The notes under the pieces: generated by a model
Seen by the model: the letters and a program-made list of their open reading frames with translations, nothing else
Database searches by the model: none
What the model was told of the DNA's origin: nothing
DNA from: an uncultured Gemmiger sp.
Lineage (GTDB): Bacteria > Bacillota > Clostridia > Oscillospirales > Ruminococcaceae
DNA length: 64,000 bases
Reading direction: 5' to 3'
Assembly (NCBI GenBank): GCA_947629015.1
Contig: CANRCB010000005.1
Span: forward strand, 34,736 to 98,735
Shown here: in pieces, positions 34,782 through 43,316 of the stretch
Layout of the letters: the number at the start of each line of letters is the position of its first letter
Position numbering within the stretch: position 1 is the first letter of the stretch
Made by a program: the position numbers and the translations under genes

Positions 34782-35735
34782 TCAGGGGTGCAAAAACGCC
34801 TGCACACAGGCTTCGGCGCGGGGGAAAACATCCCCCGCGTCGGCATGGAGCCAGACGGCGTCCACCTGATGGCGGAACCACGTCAGCTGGCGCTTGGCGT
34901 AGTGCCGCGTGGCGGTCTTGAGTGCGGCCACGCAGCTTTCCAGCGGGGCTCTGCCCGCAAAATACGGGAAGAATTCTTTATACCCGATGGCCTGCGCGGC
35001 CGTCCGGAAGCGTTCCCGGTTTTGGTAGACGGTACGGGCCTCGGCCAAAAGCCCCACCGCGAGCATGGCGTCGACGCGGGCGTCGGTGCGGCGGTACAAC
35101 TCCTGGCGGTCCGCGCAGTCCAGGCAGAGGCAGAGCGAGCGGTAGGGCGCCCGGGCAGGGCGCGCGGCGGCGCGCTGCTCGCTCATTTTTTGGCCGGTCT
35201 GGGCGTAAAGCTCCAGCGCGCGCAGGATGCGCGGGCCGTCGTTTTCATGCAGGGCGGCCGCGCCGGCGGGGTCGACGGCCTGCAGCTCGGCGTAGAGCGC
35301 GGCCGGGCCTTCGCTTTCCCACCGGGCCTGCAGCGCGGCGCGCAGGGCGGGGTCGGCCTTTTGGGGGGCAAAGGCGATGCCCTGCAAAAGGCTTGAGATG
35401 TACAGCCCCGTGCCCCCCGCCACGATGGGCAGCCTGCCGCGGGCGGTGATATCCCGGATGCAGGCGGCGGCGGCGGCGGTAAAATCCGCTACGCTGAAGG
35501 GCTGTTCCGGGGCAAGGATGTCGATAAGATGGTGGGGCACGCCCCGGCGTTCGGCCGCGGTGGCCTTGGCGGTGCCGATATCCAGCCCGCGGTACACCTG
35601 CATGGAATCGGCGCTGATGACCTCGCCGTCAAAGCGCTCGGCCAGCGCGACGGCCAGCGCCGTCTTGCCGGTGCCGGTGGCCCCGCCCACGGCGACGACG
35701 GCCGGGCGGTCGCCGCGTTCAAACAAGGCGTCCAA
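34782..35735 (-). CDS. miaA: tRNA dimethylallyltransferase
   Basis: 317 residues. Adds dimethylallyl to A37 of tRNAs reading U-starting codons; MiaB, also in the window, then methylthiolates the product. P-loop GGATGTGKTALA, then DSMQVYRGLDIGTAK, the VGGTGLY-type motif (IVAGGTGLYISSLLQG) and the YAKRQLTWFRHQ block are intact. The start is set at a TTG (35735), seven bases after GGAG and 17 bases inside mutL; no ATG fits. Operon mutS-mutL-miaA is widespread. Confidence 0.93.
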   Translation of the reverse strand: MDALFERGDRPAVVAVGGATGTGKTALAVALAERFDGEVISADSMQVYRGLDIGTAKATAAERRGVPHHLIDILAPEQPFSVADFTAAAAACIRDITARGRLPIVAGGTGLYISSLLQGIAFAPQKADPALRAALQARWESEGPAALYAELQAVDPAGAAALHENDGPRILRALELYAQTGQKMSEQRAAARPARAPYRSLCLCLDCADRQELYRRTDARVDAMLAVGLLAEARTVYQNRERFRTAAQAIGYKEFFPYFAGRAPLESCVAALKTATRHYAKRQLTWFRHQVDAVWLHADAGDVFPRAEACVQAFLHP

Positions 35736-37707
35736 ACTGCTTCTCCAGTTCCTTTTTGGTGAGCTTGAGCACACAGGGGCGCCCGTGCGGGCAGAAGGGC
35801 GGGATGGCGCCGTTGAGGATCTTTTCGGCCAGGGCCAGCAGCTCCTCGGGGCCGGTGCGATCCCCCGCCTTGACGGCGGCGCGGCAGGCGATGGAATGCA
35901 GCACCCACTCGGTGCGGCCCGGCATGGCGCTGCGGGCGCCGTCCGCCAGGCGGGCGGCCAGCTCGGTGAGCATGGCGGGGATATCGGTCTGCTCGACGGG
36001 GACGTCCGCCGGGACGGTGCGCACCACGACGGCATTTGCGCCGAAATCCTCGGCCTCGATGCCGGCGTCCCGGAGCAGGGCAAGGTTTTGCAGCACCGCC
36101 TGCTTCTCGGCCGCCGAAAGCTGCACCCGCACCGGCGCCAGCAGCAGCTGGGCCGGCACGTTGCCGTAGTTTTGGGCGAGCTTTTCGTACAAAACGCGCT
36201 CGTGCGCGGCGTGCTTGTCGATGAGGCAGAGCTCGCTGCCGCGCTCGGTGATGATGTAGGTCTTGAACACCTCGCCCACCAGGCGCAGCGGCGGCGCGGC
36301 GGGCGGCTCCATGGCGGTCTGTCCGGGCGGGGTTTCCCCCGGCAGGGCGCTGAGGGCGGCCGCTTCTTCCGGCGCGGGCAGCGTATCGCCGACCTGCGCA
36401 GTTGGCGCGGCGGGCGCGGCGGGCAGGCCGGGCAGGATATCCAAAAGGGCCTCCCCCGCGTTTTGCAGCGCCGCCTCCAGCGGGGGCACCTGCCCGGTGG
36501 GGGGCGCGGCGGGTACCGCCTCCGCCGCAGGGCTGCGCAGCACCCCGCGCGCGCGCGCGGGCAGCGGCTTTTCGGGCACGGGCCCGGTCAGCTTGCCCAG
36601 GGCGCGGTACTCGGCCGCCGTGAGGGTGCCGAAATGCTTTTCCGGCCGCGGGGCGGCGCCGCTGCCCGCGGGGGCCGCGGGGGCGGTGCTGCGCAGCGCA
36701 AAATGCTGTTCCCCGCTGCCCGGCGCGGCGAGTGCGGCGCGCACCGCGCGGTAGACGGCATCGAACACATCGCCCTCGCGCGCAAAGCGCACCTCGGTCT
36801 TGGCGGGGTGGACGTTGACATCGACCAGCTCCGCCGGCATGGTGAGCATGAGCACGCACCCGGGGAACCGCCCCTGCATCAGCGTGCCCTTGTAGGCGTT
36901 TTCCAGCGCGGCCATCATCGTGCGGTTTTTGACGTACCGGCCGTTGACATAAAAATACTGCGCCGAGCGGGAGCCGCGGCCCGCGCGCGGCGGCGTGACG
37001 AGGCCCTGCACACGGTAAGGCCCGCCGGCGCCGTCCACCGCCAGCAGGTCCCGCGCGAACTCCCGCCCCAGCGCCGCGTAGGCGGCGCTGCGCAGGTCGC
37101 CGTCGCCGGGGGTGAGGAACTGCTGCCGGCCGTCGCGCACAAAACGGAAGGAGATCTCGGGGTGGGACAGCGCTGTGTGCAGCGCCACCTCGCCCACAAA
37201 AGTGCCCTCGCTGGCGTCCCGTTTGAGGAATTTCATCCGCGCGGGGGTGTTGTAGAAAAGGTCCCGCACCGTCACGGTGGTTCCGGTGGGGCGGGCGGCG
37301 GCCTCGCGCAGGGTGAGCGCGCCGCCCTCGACACAGCAGCGGGTGGCGAACTCATCGGCGTCGGTCTTTGTCAGCAGCTCGACGCGCGCGACGCCGGCGA
37401 TGGAGGCCAGCGCCTCGCCCCGGAAGCCGAGGGTGTGGATGCGGGCCAGGTCGTCGGCGGCGCGTATCTTGCTGGTGGCGTGGCGGACAAACGCGTTTTC
37501 GACCGATTCCGCCTCGATGCCGGTGCCGTTGTCGGTGACCTGCAGCTCCCCGATGCCGCCGCGCTGGATGGAGAGCGTGATCTGCGAAGCGCCGGCGTCG
37601 ATGGCGTTTTCCAGCAATTCCTTTGCCACCGAGGCGGGCCGCTCGACCACCTCGCCGGCGGCGATGAGCTCGGCGGTATGCTTATCCAGTACGTATATCC
37701 GGGCCAT
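35719..37707 (-). CDS. mutL: DNA mismatch repair protein MutL (endonuclease type)
   Basis: 662 residues. GHKL ATPase: ELLENAIDAGA, DNGTGI, ATSKI and GFRGEALASIAGV within the first 110 residues. A long Pro/Ala linker runs about 340-470. The C-terminal domain keeps the metal and nicking motif DKHAAHERVLYE together with ACRAAVKAGD and CPHGRP, marking the nicking type used by bacteria without MutH. ATG at 37707 follows AGGTGG. The stop is 27 bases downstream of the mutS stop's start region, and its 3' end overlaps miaA. Confidence 0.95.
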   Translation of the reverse strand: MARIYVLDKHTAELIAAGEVVERPASVAKELLENAIDAGASQITLSIQRGGIGELQVTDNGTGIEAESVENAFVRHATSKIRAADDLARIHTLGFRGEALASIAGVARVELLTKTDADEFATRCCVEGGALTLREAAARPTGTTVTVRDLFYNTPARMKFLKRDASEGTFVGEVALHTALSHPEISFRFVRDGRQQFLTPGDGDLRSAAYAALGREFARDLLAVDGAGGPYRVQGLVTPPRAGRGSRSAQYFYVNGRYVKNRTMMAALENAYKGTLMQGRFPGCVLMLTMPAELVDVNVHPAKTEVRFAREGDVFDAVYRAVRAALAAPGSGEQHFALRSTAPAAPAGSGAAPRPEKHFGTLTAAEYRALGKLTGPVPEKPLPARARGVLRSPAAEAVPAAPPTGQVPPLEAALQNAGEALLDILPGLPAAPAAPTAQVGDTLPAPEEAAALSALPGETPPGQTAMEPPAAPPLRLVGEVFKTYIITERGSELCLIDKHAAHERVLYEKLAQNYGNVPAQLLLAPVRVQLSAAEKQAVLQNLALLRDAGIEAEDFGANAVVVRTVPADVPVEQTDIPAMLTELAARLADGARSAMPGRTEWVLHSIACRAAVKAGDRTGPEELLALAEKILNGAIPPFCPHGRPCVLKLTKKELEKQFGRLV

Positions 37708-37734
37708 GCTGCCCACCTGCCTTTCCCTCGCCCG

Positions 37735-40350
37735 TCACGGGGCCAGCGTCTTTTTGAGCTCGTACAAAAAGTTGAGTGCCTCGAGCGGGGTGAGCGTTTC
37801 CACATCGACGCCGCGCAGTTTTTCCATCGTCTCGGCGGGCACGGCGGGGTTGTTCATCGTTTCGAGGGCGTCAAAATCCAGCTGGATCGAGGCGCGCGCA
37901 TCGGGGGCGCCCGCCTCCAGCGCGCGCAGCACGGCGTGGGCGCGCTTGGTCACGCTCTCGGGCAGGCCGGCGAGCTTGGCTACCTCGATGCCGTAGCTGT
38001 CGTCCGCGGGGCCGGGCACGATGCGGCGCAGGAAGGTGATGTCCTCCCCGCGTTTTTTGACGGCGATGTTGCAGTTTTTGACGCCGGGGATGTCCTCCGC
38101 CATGGCGGTGAGCTCGTGATAATGGGTGGCGAACAGCGTCTTGCAGCCGATCTTCTCGCAGATATACTCCACCACCGCGCGGGCGATGCTCATGCCGTCA
38201 AAGGTGGAGGTGCCGCGGCCGATCTCGTCGAGGATGACGAGGCTGTTTTTGGTGGCGCGGCGCAGGATCTCGGCCACCTCGGTCATCTCGACCATAAAGG
38301 TGGACTGGCCGGCCGCCAGGTCGTCCGCCGCGCCGACGCGGGTGAACACGGCGTCCAGCACGCCGATGTGCGCCGACGACGCCGGCACAAAGCTGCCGAT
38401 CTGCGCCATGAGGGCGATGAGGGCGGTCTGGCGCATATAGGTGGATTTGCCCGCCATGTTCGGCCCGGTGATGATGAGCAGGCGGTCGGTATCGCCGTTG
38501 AGCGCGGTATCGTTGGGCACGAACAAACTGCCCGTGAGCATTTTTTCGATCACGGGGTGGCGGCCGTCGCGGATCTCCAGTACGTCGGAATCGTCCACGG
38601 TGGGGCGGGTGTAGTTGTTCTGCACCGCGGCCTCGGCCAAAGCCGCCAGCACGTCCAGCTGTGCCACCGCCGCCGCCGTGCGCTGGATGCGCAAAAGCTC
38701 GGCCGAGATCTTGACGAGCAGATCGGCAAAGAGCTGGTGCTCGAGCGCGAGCAGCCGCTCGCTGGCGCCGAGGATGCGGTTTTCCAGCTCCTTGAGCTCG
38801 GGGGTGATGTAGCGCTCCCCGGTGGTAAGGGTCTGTTTGCGGGTAAAGCCCGGCGGGACGGCGCCCAGGTAGGAGCGGCTGACCTCGATGTAATACCCGA
38901 ACACCTTGTTGAAACCGATCTTCAGCTTGGGGATGCCGGTCTGCTCCCGCAGGCGGGCCTCCATGTCGGTGAGGACGCCGGTGCTGTTGTCTTTCAAAGC
39001 GCGCAGCTCGTCCACCTCGGCATTGTAACCGGGGCGGATGGCGCCGCCGTCCTTGAGGGTGGCGGGCGGGTCATCGTTGACGGCGGCAGCAATGAGGGCG
39101 CAGATGTCCTCCAGCGGGTCGATCTCATCGGCAAGGCGCTGCAAAAGCGGGGCCTCGCACGCCGCGGCCTGCGCGCGCACGGCGGGCAGCATGGCGCAGG
39201 TATCCCCCATCGCCTTGACCTCCCGCGGGGTGGCGGAGCCATACAGCACGCGGGTGGCGAGGCGCTCGATATCGAACACGCGGGAGAGCGCCTGCTTCAT
39301 CTCGGCGCGCTGCACGCCGGCGCCGTACAGCGCGCCGACGGCGTCCAGCCGGGCGTTGATGGCGGCGGCGTCCACAAGGGGCTGCTCCACCCAGGCGCGC
39401 AGCAGGCGCTTGCCCATGGAGGTATCGGTCTTATCGAGCACCCACAGCAGCGTGCCGCGCTTTTGGCGGCCGCGCATCGTCTCGGTCAATTCAAGGTTGG
39501 CGCGGGTGACGGGCGAAAGGCGCATATACTGCCCCTCGGCGTAGCGCTTGATCTCCTTGATGCGGCCGATGCCGTGCTTTTGCGTCTCGCGCAGGTAGTC
39601 GAGCAAAGCGGCCACGGCCGCTGGGATGAGCGAGCCGGGGTCATACCCGCCCGCGGCGCGCCAGTCCGACCCGAACTGGGCGGCCATCGCGGCGTCGACG
39701 GTGCGGTCCTTATAGCAGGCATCCTCCCGCAGCTCCACCAAAGCGGAGGTGTGCTGCTTGATGTAGTTGGTCAGGTCCTTCTGGTCGAGCAGGGACGGGC
39801 AGAGCAATATCTCGCTGGGCATGAAGCGGGAAAGCTCGGTGATGATGGCCTCGCCGGGCTTGCGGGTGACGAACTCGGTGGCGAAAGCCTCGCCGGTGGA
39901 GATATCGGCAAAGCACAAACCGCCCTGCCAGCCGCTGCGCAGCTTTTTGGCGTAGATGCTGCACAGGTAGTTGTTTTTTTCCTCGTTGAGCATACTGCTC
40001 TCGATGACGGTGCCGGGCGTGACGACGCGGATGACCTCCCGCCGGACAAGGCCCCGGGCAAGGGCCGGATCCTCGGTCTGCTCACAGATGGCGACCTTGT
40101 AGCCCTTGGCCAGCAGCCGCGCCACATAGCCCTCGTAGGAGTGGAACGGCACGCCGCACATGGGGGCGTCCTCCTCGCCGCCGGCGCGCTTGTGGGTGAG
40201 GGTGAGCTCCAACTCACGCGAGGCGGTGAGGGCATCGTCGTAGAACATCTCATAAAAATCGCCGACGCGGTAGAACAGGATCTCGTTGGGGTGCTGGTTC
40301 TTGACCTCGAAATACTGCCGCATCATCGGCGCAAGAGCTTGGTCCGGCAT
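37735..40350 (-). CDS. mutS: DNA mismatch repair protein MutS
   Basis: 871 residues. Domain I keeps the mismatch-wedging GDFYEMFYDDA (near residue 30-40); domains II-IV follow; the ATPase has GPNMAGKSTYMRQ, DEIGRGTSTFDG and THYHELTAM. It recognises mispairs and recruits MutL. The C-terminal beta-clamp/tetramer tail is short, ending ELKKTLAP. The upstream open frame lacks a ribosome site; the ATG at 40350 follows GGGAG at a long spacing. A possible promoter lies just upstream. Confidence 0.96.
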   Translation of the reverse strand: MPDQALAPMMRQYFEVKNQHPNEILFYRVGDFYEMFYDDALTASRELELTLTHKRAGGEEDAPMCGVPFHSYEGYVARLLAKGYKVAICEQTEDPALARGLVRREVIRVVTPGTVIESSMLNEEKNNYLCSIYAKKLRSGWQGGLCFADISTGEAFATEFVTRKPGEAIITELSRFMPSEILLCPSLLDQKDLTNYIKQHTSALVELREDACYKDRTVDAAMAAQFGSDWRAAGGYDPGSLIPAAVAALLDYLRETQKHGIGRIKEIKRYAEGQYMRLSPVTRANLELTETMRGRQKRGTLLWVLDKTDTSMGKRLLRAWVEQPLVDAAAINARLDAVGALYGAGVQRAEMKQALSRVFDIERLATRVLYGSATPREVKAMGDTCAMLPAVRAQAAACEAPLLQRLADEIDPLEDICALIAAAVNDDPPATLKDGGAIRPGYNAEVDELRALKDNSTGVLTDMEARLREQTGIPKLKIGFNKVFGYYIEVSRSYLGAVPPGFTRKQTLTTGERYITPELKELENRILGASERLLALEHQLFADLLVKISAELLRIQRTAAAVAQLDVLAALAEAAVQNNYTRPTVDDSDVLEIRDGRHPVIEKMLTGSLFVPNDTALNGDTDRLLIITGPNMAGKSTYMRQTALIALMAQIGSFVPASSAHIGVLDAVFTRVGAADDLAAGQSTFMVEMTEVAEILRRATKNSLVILDEIGRGTSTFDGMSIARAVVEYICEKIGCKTLFATHYHELTAMAEDIPGVKNCNIAVKKRGEDITFLRRIVPGPADDSYGIEVAKLAGLPESVTKRAHAVLRALEAGAPDARASIQLDFDALETMNNPAVPAETMEKLRGVDVETLTPLEALNFLYELKKTLAP

Positions 40351-40372
40351 GGTCGTGTACGCTCCCTGTGAT

Positions 40373-40400
40373 AGTTTATGGACAGCCTGCTTTAAGGCAA
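40373..40400 (-). promoter_or_regulatory. Possible promoter before mutS
   Basis: TTGCCT (40395-40400), 16-base spacer and TAAACT (40373-40378) on the - strand. Both boxes match at four of six positions, so this is tentative. Confidence 0.35.
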
Positions 40401-40489
40401 CCCGCCTGCATCGGCCGGCCTCCGCCGCCGCGCCCGCAGGCATACCGGGCGGCATACAGGCCGCCCCCGGCGCGCTCAAGGCAAAGCGC

Positions 40490-40900
40490 TCAGTGGCAGC
40501 CGGCGCAGGTGGAGCAGCTGCCGGTGCAGCCCTCCTCCGGCGGGGCCTGCACGGTCATGGGGTCGCCGCCGTTCATGGCGGTGTTGATGATGGCGTCGAT
40601 GTGGGACACCATCGCCTGCGCCTCGGCCTTGGCGGCGTTGTAGCGCACCATGCCCTCGCTCGCCATGATCTGGTCATACAGGGCGCCCACGCGGGTGTTG
40701 AGCTCCGCCACGCGCGCGGCGTCCGTCCCGGCCTTGCCGGCCTCATGGTTGAGGTCGAGCCGGGCAAGGTTGAACTCCCCGATAAGGCTTTGCAGCGCCT
40801 CGTCGGCGTCGTTCTCCCGCCGGGCGGCGTCCAGCTCCAGATAGCGCGGGTCGGTCTGCATGGCGGCGGCGGCTTTTTTGAACAGTTCGATGCAATCCAT
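40490..40900 (-). CDS. YlbF/YmcA (RicF/RicA) family protein with C-terminal cysteine cluster
   Basis: 136 residues, mostly helical (MDCIELFKKAAAAMQTDPRY), the DUF964/Com_YlbF fold. The last twelve residues contain four cysteines (CTGSCSTCAGC, spacing CX3CX2CX2C). In Bacillus the RicA, RicF and RicT proteins bind [4Fe-4S] clusters through such residues and affect RNase Y, competence and sporulation. It overlaps or abuts the miaB stop; an ATG at 40912 is also possible, but AAAGGA touches it, so 40900 is preferred. It sits between miaB and mutS. Confidence 0.85.
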   Translation of the reverse strand: MDCIELFKKAAAAMQTDPRYLELDAARRENDADEALQSLIGEFNLARLDLNHEAGKAGTDAARVAELNTRVGALYDQIMASEGMVRYNAAKAEAQAMVSHIDAIINTAMNGGDPMTVQAPPEEGCTGSCSTCAGCH

Positions 40901-40904
40901 GGTC

Positions 40905-42305
40905 TCAGTCATCCTTTCTGTTTTGCTGCACAAGCTCCCCGGTCAGCAGCGCGGCGCGCGCGCCGGTGAGATGTACGCGCGCCCACTGCCCCACAAGGCT
41001 TTCGGGCGCGGGGAATTCGACGACAAGGTTGTTGTCCAGCCGGCCGTCCAGCGTGCCGGGGCGGCGCCCCGCCCCCTCGACGAGCACCGTCACGTCCTGC
41101 CCGGCCAGCGCCGCGACGGCCGGGAAGGAGGCCTCCTCCTGCAATTTGAGCAGGCGGGCCATGCGCCCGGCCTTTTCGGCGTGGGTGGCGGGGTCCGGCA
41201 TTTGGGCGGCCTTCGTGCCCGTGCGCTTGGAATAGATAAAGGTAAAAAGCTGCATATAACCGACGGTTTTGACGAGCTCCAGCGTTTTTTGGAAGTCCTC
41301 CTCCGTCTCGGAGGGGAAGCCGACGATGATATCGCTGGAAAAGGTCACGCCGGGGATGGTTTTTTTGGCATAGTCGATCAGTTCAAGATACTGCCGCGCG
41401 GTGTAGTGCCGGTTCATGGCCGCCAGAACGCGGTCACTGCCGGCCTGGACGGGCAGGTGGAGGTGCTTGCACAGCTGCGGGTGGCGCGCGACGGTATCGA
41501 TGAGTTTTTTGCCGGCATCCTTGGGGTGGCTGGTCATGAAACGGAGGCGGTAATCGCCCGGCACGGTGCAGAGCAGCTCGAGCAGGTCGGCAAAATCAAC
41601 GGGTTGCGGCAGGTTTTTGCCATAGCTGTTGACGTTTTGCCCCAAAAGCGTGATCTCCTTGTACCCGGCGGCGACGAGGGCGCGGAACTCCGCCAGGATA
41701 TCGGCCGGGGCACGGCTGCGCTCCCGCCCGCGGACATAGGGCACGATGCAGTAGGTGCAGAAATTGTCGCACCCGTACATGACGGGCAGCCACGCGCGGA
41801 AGCCCGAATCCCGCCGGATGGGCACCCCCTCGACGAGGGCGCCGCGCTCGGCCGGGCGCTCCAGGCAGCGGCGGGCGCCGCCCAGCCGCCTGGCGAGCAG
41901 GGCTGGCAGGCGGTCGATGCCGTCCACGCCGAACACAAGGTCGACATACGGGTAGCTGGCCTTGAGCTTTTCGACCACCTGCGGCTGCTGGGCCATGCAC
42001 CCGCACACGCCGATGATCAGGCGGGGGTTCTGCTCCTTGAGCTTTTTGAGCGCACCGATGTTGCCAAACACCCGCTGCTCGGCGTGTTCGCGCACGGCGC
42101 AGGTGTTGAAAAGGATGAGGTCGGCCTGCTCGGGCGCGTCGGCGATGCCAAAGCCGATATCCTGCAAAACGCCGCGCAGTTTCTCGCCGTCGTTAAAATT
42201 CTGCTGGCAGCCGTAGCTGCGCACATAGGCCATGGGCGGCGCGTCATACGCGGCGGCGACGGCCGCGGCCGCGGCGGCGTTGTGGGTGTAGGTCAGGGTT
42301 TCCAA
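40905..42305 (-). CDS. miaB: tRNA-2-methylthio-N6-dimethylallyladenosine synthase
   Basis: 466 residues. Radical-SAM methylthiotransferase acting on i6A37 tRNA made by MiaA. N-terminal auxiliary cluster cysteines in SYGCQQN, NTCAVRE and GCMAQQ; radical-SAM triad CDNFCTYC; C-terminal TRAM domain (VTVLVEGAGRR onward). The start is a TTG at 42305, eight bases after AGGAG; no ATG is suitably placed. Preceded by a good promoter, followed immediately by the Cys-cluster YlbF-like gene and mutS. Confidence 0.95.
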   Translation of the reverse strand: METLTYTHNAAAAAAVAAAYDAPPMAYVRSYGCQQNFNDGEKLRGVLQDIGFGIADAPEQADLILFNTCAVREHAEQRVFGNIGALKKLKEQNPRLIIGVCGCMAQQPQVVEKLKASYPYVDLVFGVDGIDRLPALLARRLGGARRCLERPAERGALVEGVPIRRDSGFRAWLPVMYGCDNFCTYCIVPYVRGRERSRAPADILAEFRALVAAGYKEITLLGQNVNSYGKNLPQPVDFADLLELLCTVPGDYRLRFMTSHPKDAGKKLIDTVARHPQLCKHLHLPVQAGSDRVLAAMNRHYTARQYLELIDYAKKTIPGVTFSSDIIVGFPSETEEDFQKTLELVKTVGYMQLFTFIYSKRTGTKAAQMPDPATHAEKAGRMARLLKLQEEASFPAVAALAGQDVTVLVEGAGRRPGTLDGRLDNNLVVEFPAPESLVGQWARVHLTGARAALLTGELVQQNRKDD

Positions 42306-42364
42306 ACGGCATTCTCCTATATGTGGTGGGCAACAGGCCCCGGTATGGCAGTATATACGGTATA

Positions 42365-42393
42365 AGTATATCAAAAGCGGGGTAAAAACACAA
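42365..42393 (-). promoter_or_regulatory. Promoter of miaB
   Basis: TTGTGT (42388-42393), 17-base spacer and TATACT (42365-42370) on the - strand, about 55 bases before the TTG start. Confidence 0.6.
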
Positions 42394-42425
42394 GCGTTTT
42401 ACATCTGCAAAACCGCCATATTCAA

Positions 42426-43133
42426 TTATACAGTAAACCGAAACACGTTTGGCACAGATCCGTCGCCAAATGTCTTTACAGCCATTCGGTACATAGCCTT
42501 TGCATGGATCCTGTCATGCCAGACAAAACGTCTGAGTACCTTTCGCAGCGACCATTCTTCGCCATAGCTGCCAAGGCAGGCTGCACGTTCCAAAAAATCC
42601 GGCTGGCGTTCAAGCGCTGCAAATCCGCGTTCCCTGCATTCCAAAATCGTACCTTCGTTATCCGCAGGAACGCCAATTTCTCCAAAATAATACGCGTTGA
42701 CGTTTTTTGTATGCTCATACATTTCCCGCGCTGTCCGCGGGAGCGGCCCGTAAAAGGTTTTTCGACCCGGCAGGCAGCTTTTGCTTTTATCGGGAATGGC
42801 CCGATACAGTGCCAAAAAATCCTGCGCTGATTTCAGGGTGAGCGCTTTCAATTCCGCATATTCGGTCGGGCTTAGTCCTTTCCTTTCCGAATCAAAGATG
42901 ACATCGGAATCGGCATCGGAAACCGTCAGATCCGATCGCTTTTCCTGGACGATCTCGCATTCAAAAGCATCGGGCATCAAGCCGCCTTTCCATCTGATAT
43001 AAGACCTTATTTCAGCGGGCATTTTCTCAAGAGCCGAATCCCTGGCTGCACCGCGTGTAAAAGCTCCGACAAAAGTATCTGCAAACAAAAGGCTATCGCC
43101 GCCGTTGTGCTCCCATACACAGAATATTTTCAC
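42426..43133 (-). CDS. DinB-like/uncharacterised conserved protein (probably acquired)
   Basis: 235 residues from a GTG seven bases after AAGGAG; starts MKIFCVWEHNGGDSLLFAD. The N-terminal 70 residues are a small beta domain; the C-terminal part contains the helical pattern of DinB/YfiT-like proteins (YGPLPRTAREMYEHTKNVN; VLRRFVWHDRIHAKAMYRM, with HDRIH in the usual metal-ligand place). By eye its base composition is much nearer 50% GC than its neighbours. It is a single gene with its own promoter. Biochemical role unknown. Confidence 0.75.
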   Translation of the reverse strand: MKIFCVWEHNGGDSLLFADTFVGAFTRGAARDSALEKMPAEIRSYIRWKGGLMPDAFECEIVQEKRSDLTVSDADSDVIFDSERKGLSPTEYAELKALTLKSAQDFLALYRAIPDKSKSCLPGRKTFYGPLPRTAREMYEHTKNVNAYYFGEIGVPADNEGTILECRERGFAALERQPDFLERAACLGSYGEEWSLRKVLRRFVWHDRIHAKAMYRMAVKTFGDGSVPNVFRFTV

Positions 43134-43192
43134 TGGATTTCTCCTTTTCAAAGCCTCGATTTGTCGGGCAGGCAGTTTTCTCTGCCAGCAAC

Positions 43193-43221
43193 ATTATACG
43201 ATGCACCTGAACAAAAGGCAA
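43193..43221 (-). promoter_or_regulatory. Promoter of the DinB-like gene
   Basis: TTGCCT (43216-43221), 17-base spacer and perfect TATAAT (43193-43198) on the - strand, about 60 bases upstream of the GTG. Confidence 0.65.
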
Positions 43222-43249
43222 TACGCTCAAACCAGTATGATACAAGAGA

Positions 43250-43277
43250 GGTACAGGCAGCTTATGCCGCCTGTACC
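43250..43277 (-). terminator. Hairpin after the antiporter gene, possible terminator
   Basis: Perfect 9-bp stem GGTACAGGC/GCCTGTACC about 40 bases beyond the antiporter stop on the - strand. The downstream tract TCTCTTGT is only moderately T-rich. Confidence 0.45.
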
Positions 43278-43316
43278 TGTCCTGAAAGATTATTTTGAAG
43301 CCGGGCAAAGCGAGGC

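Noticed and set aside
35377..40371. A 1664-codon open frame on the + strand across miaA, mutL and mutS
   Set aside because: It is antisense to three certain genes; third-position GC bias in a GC-rich genome removes stops. No ribosome site, no family motifs.
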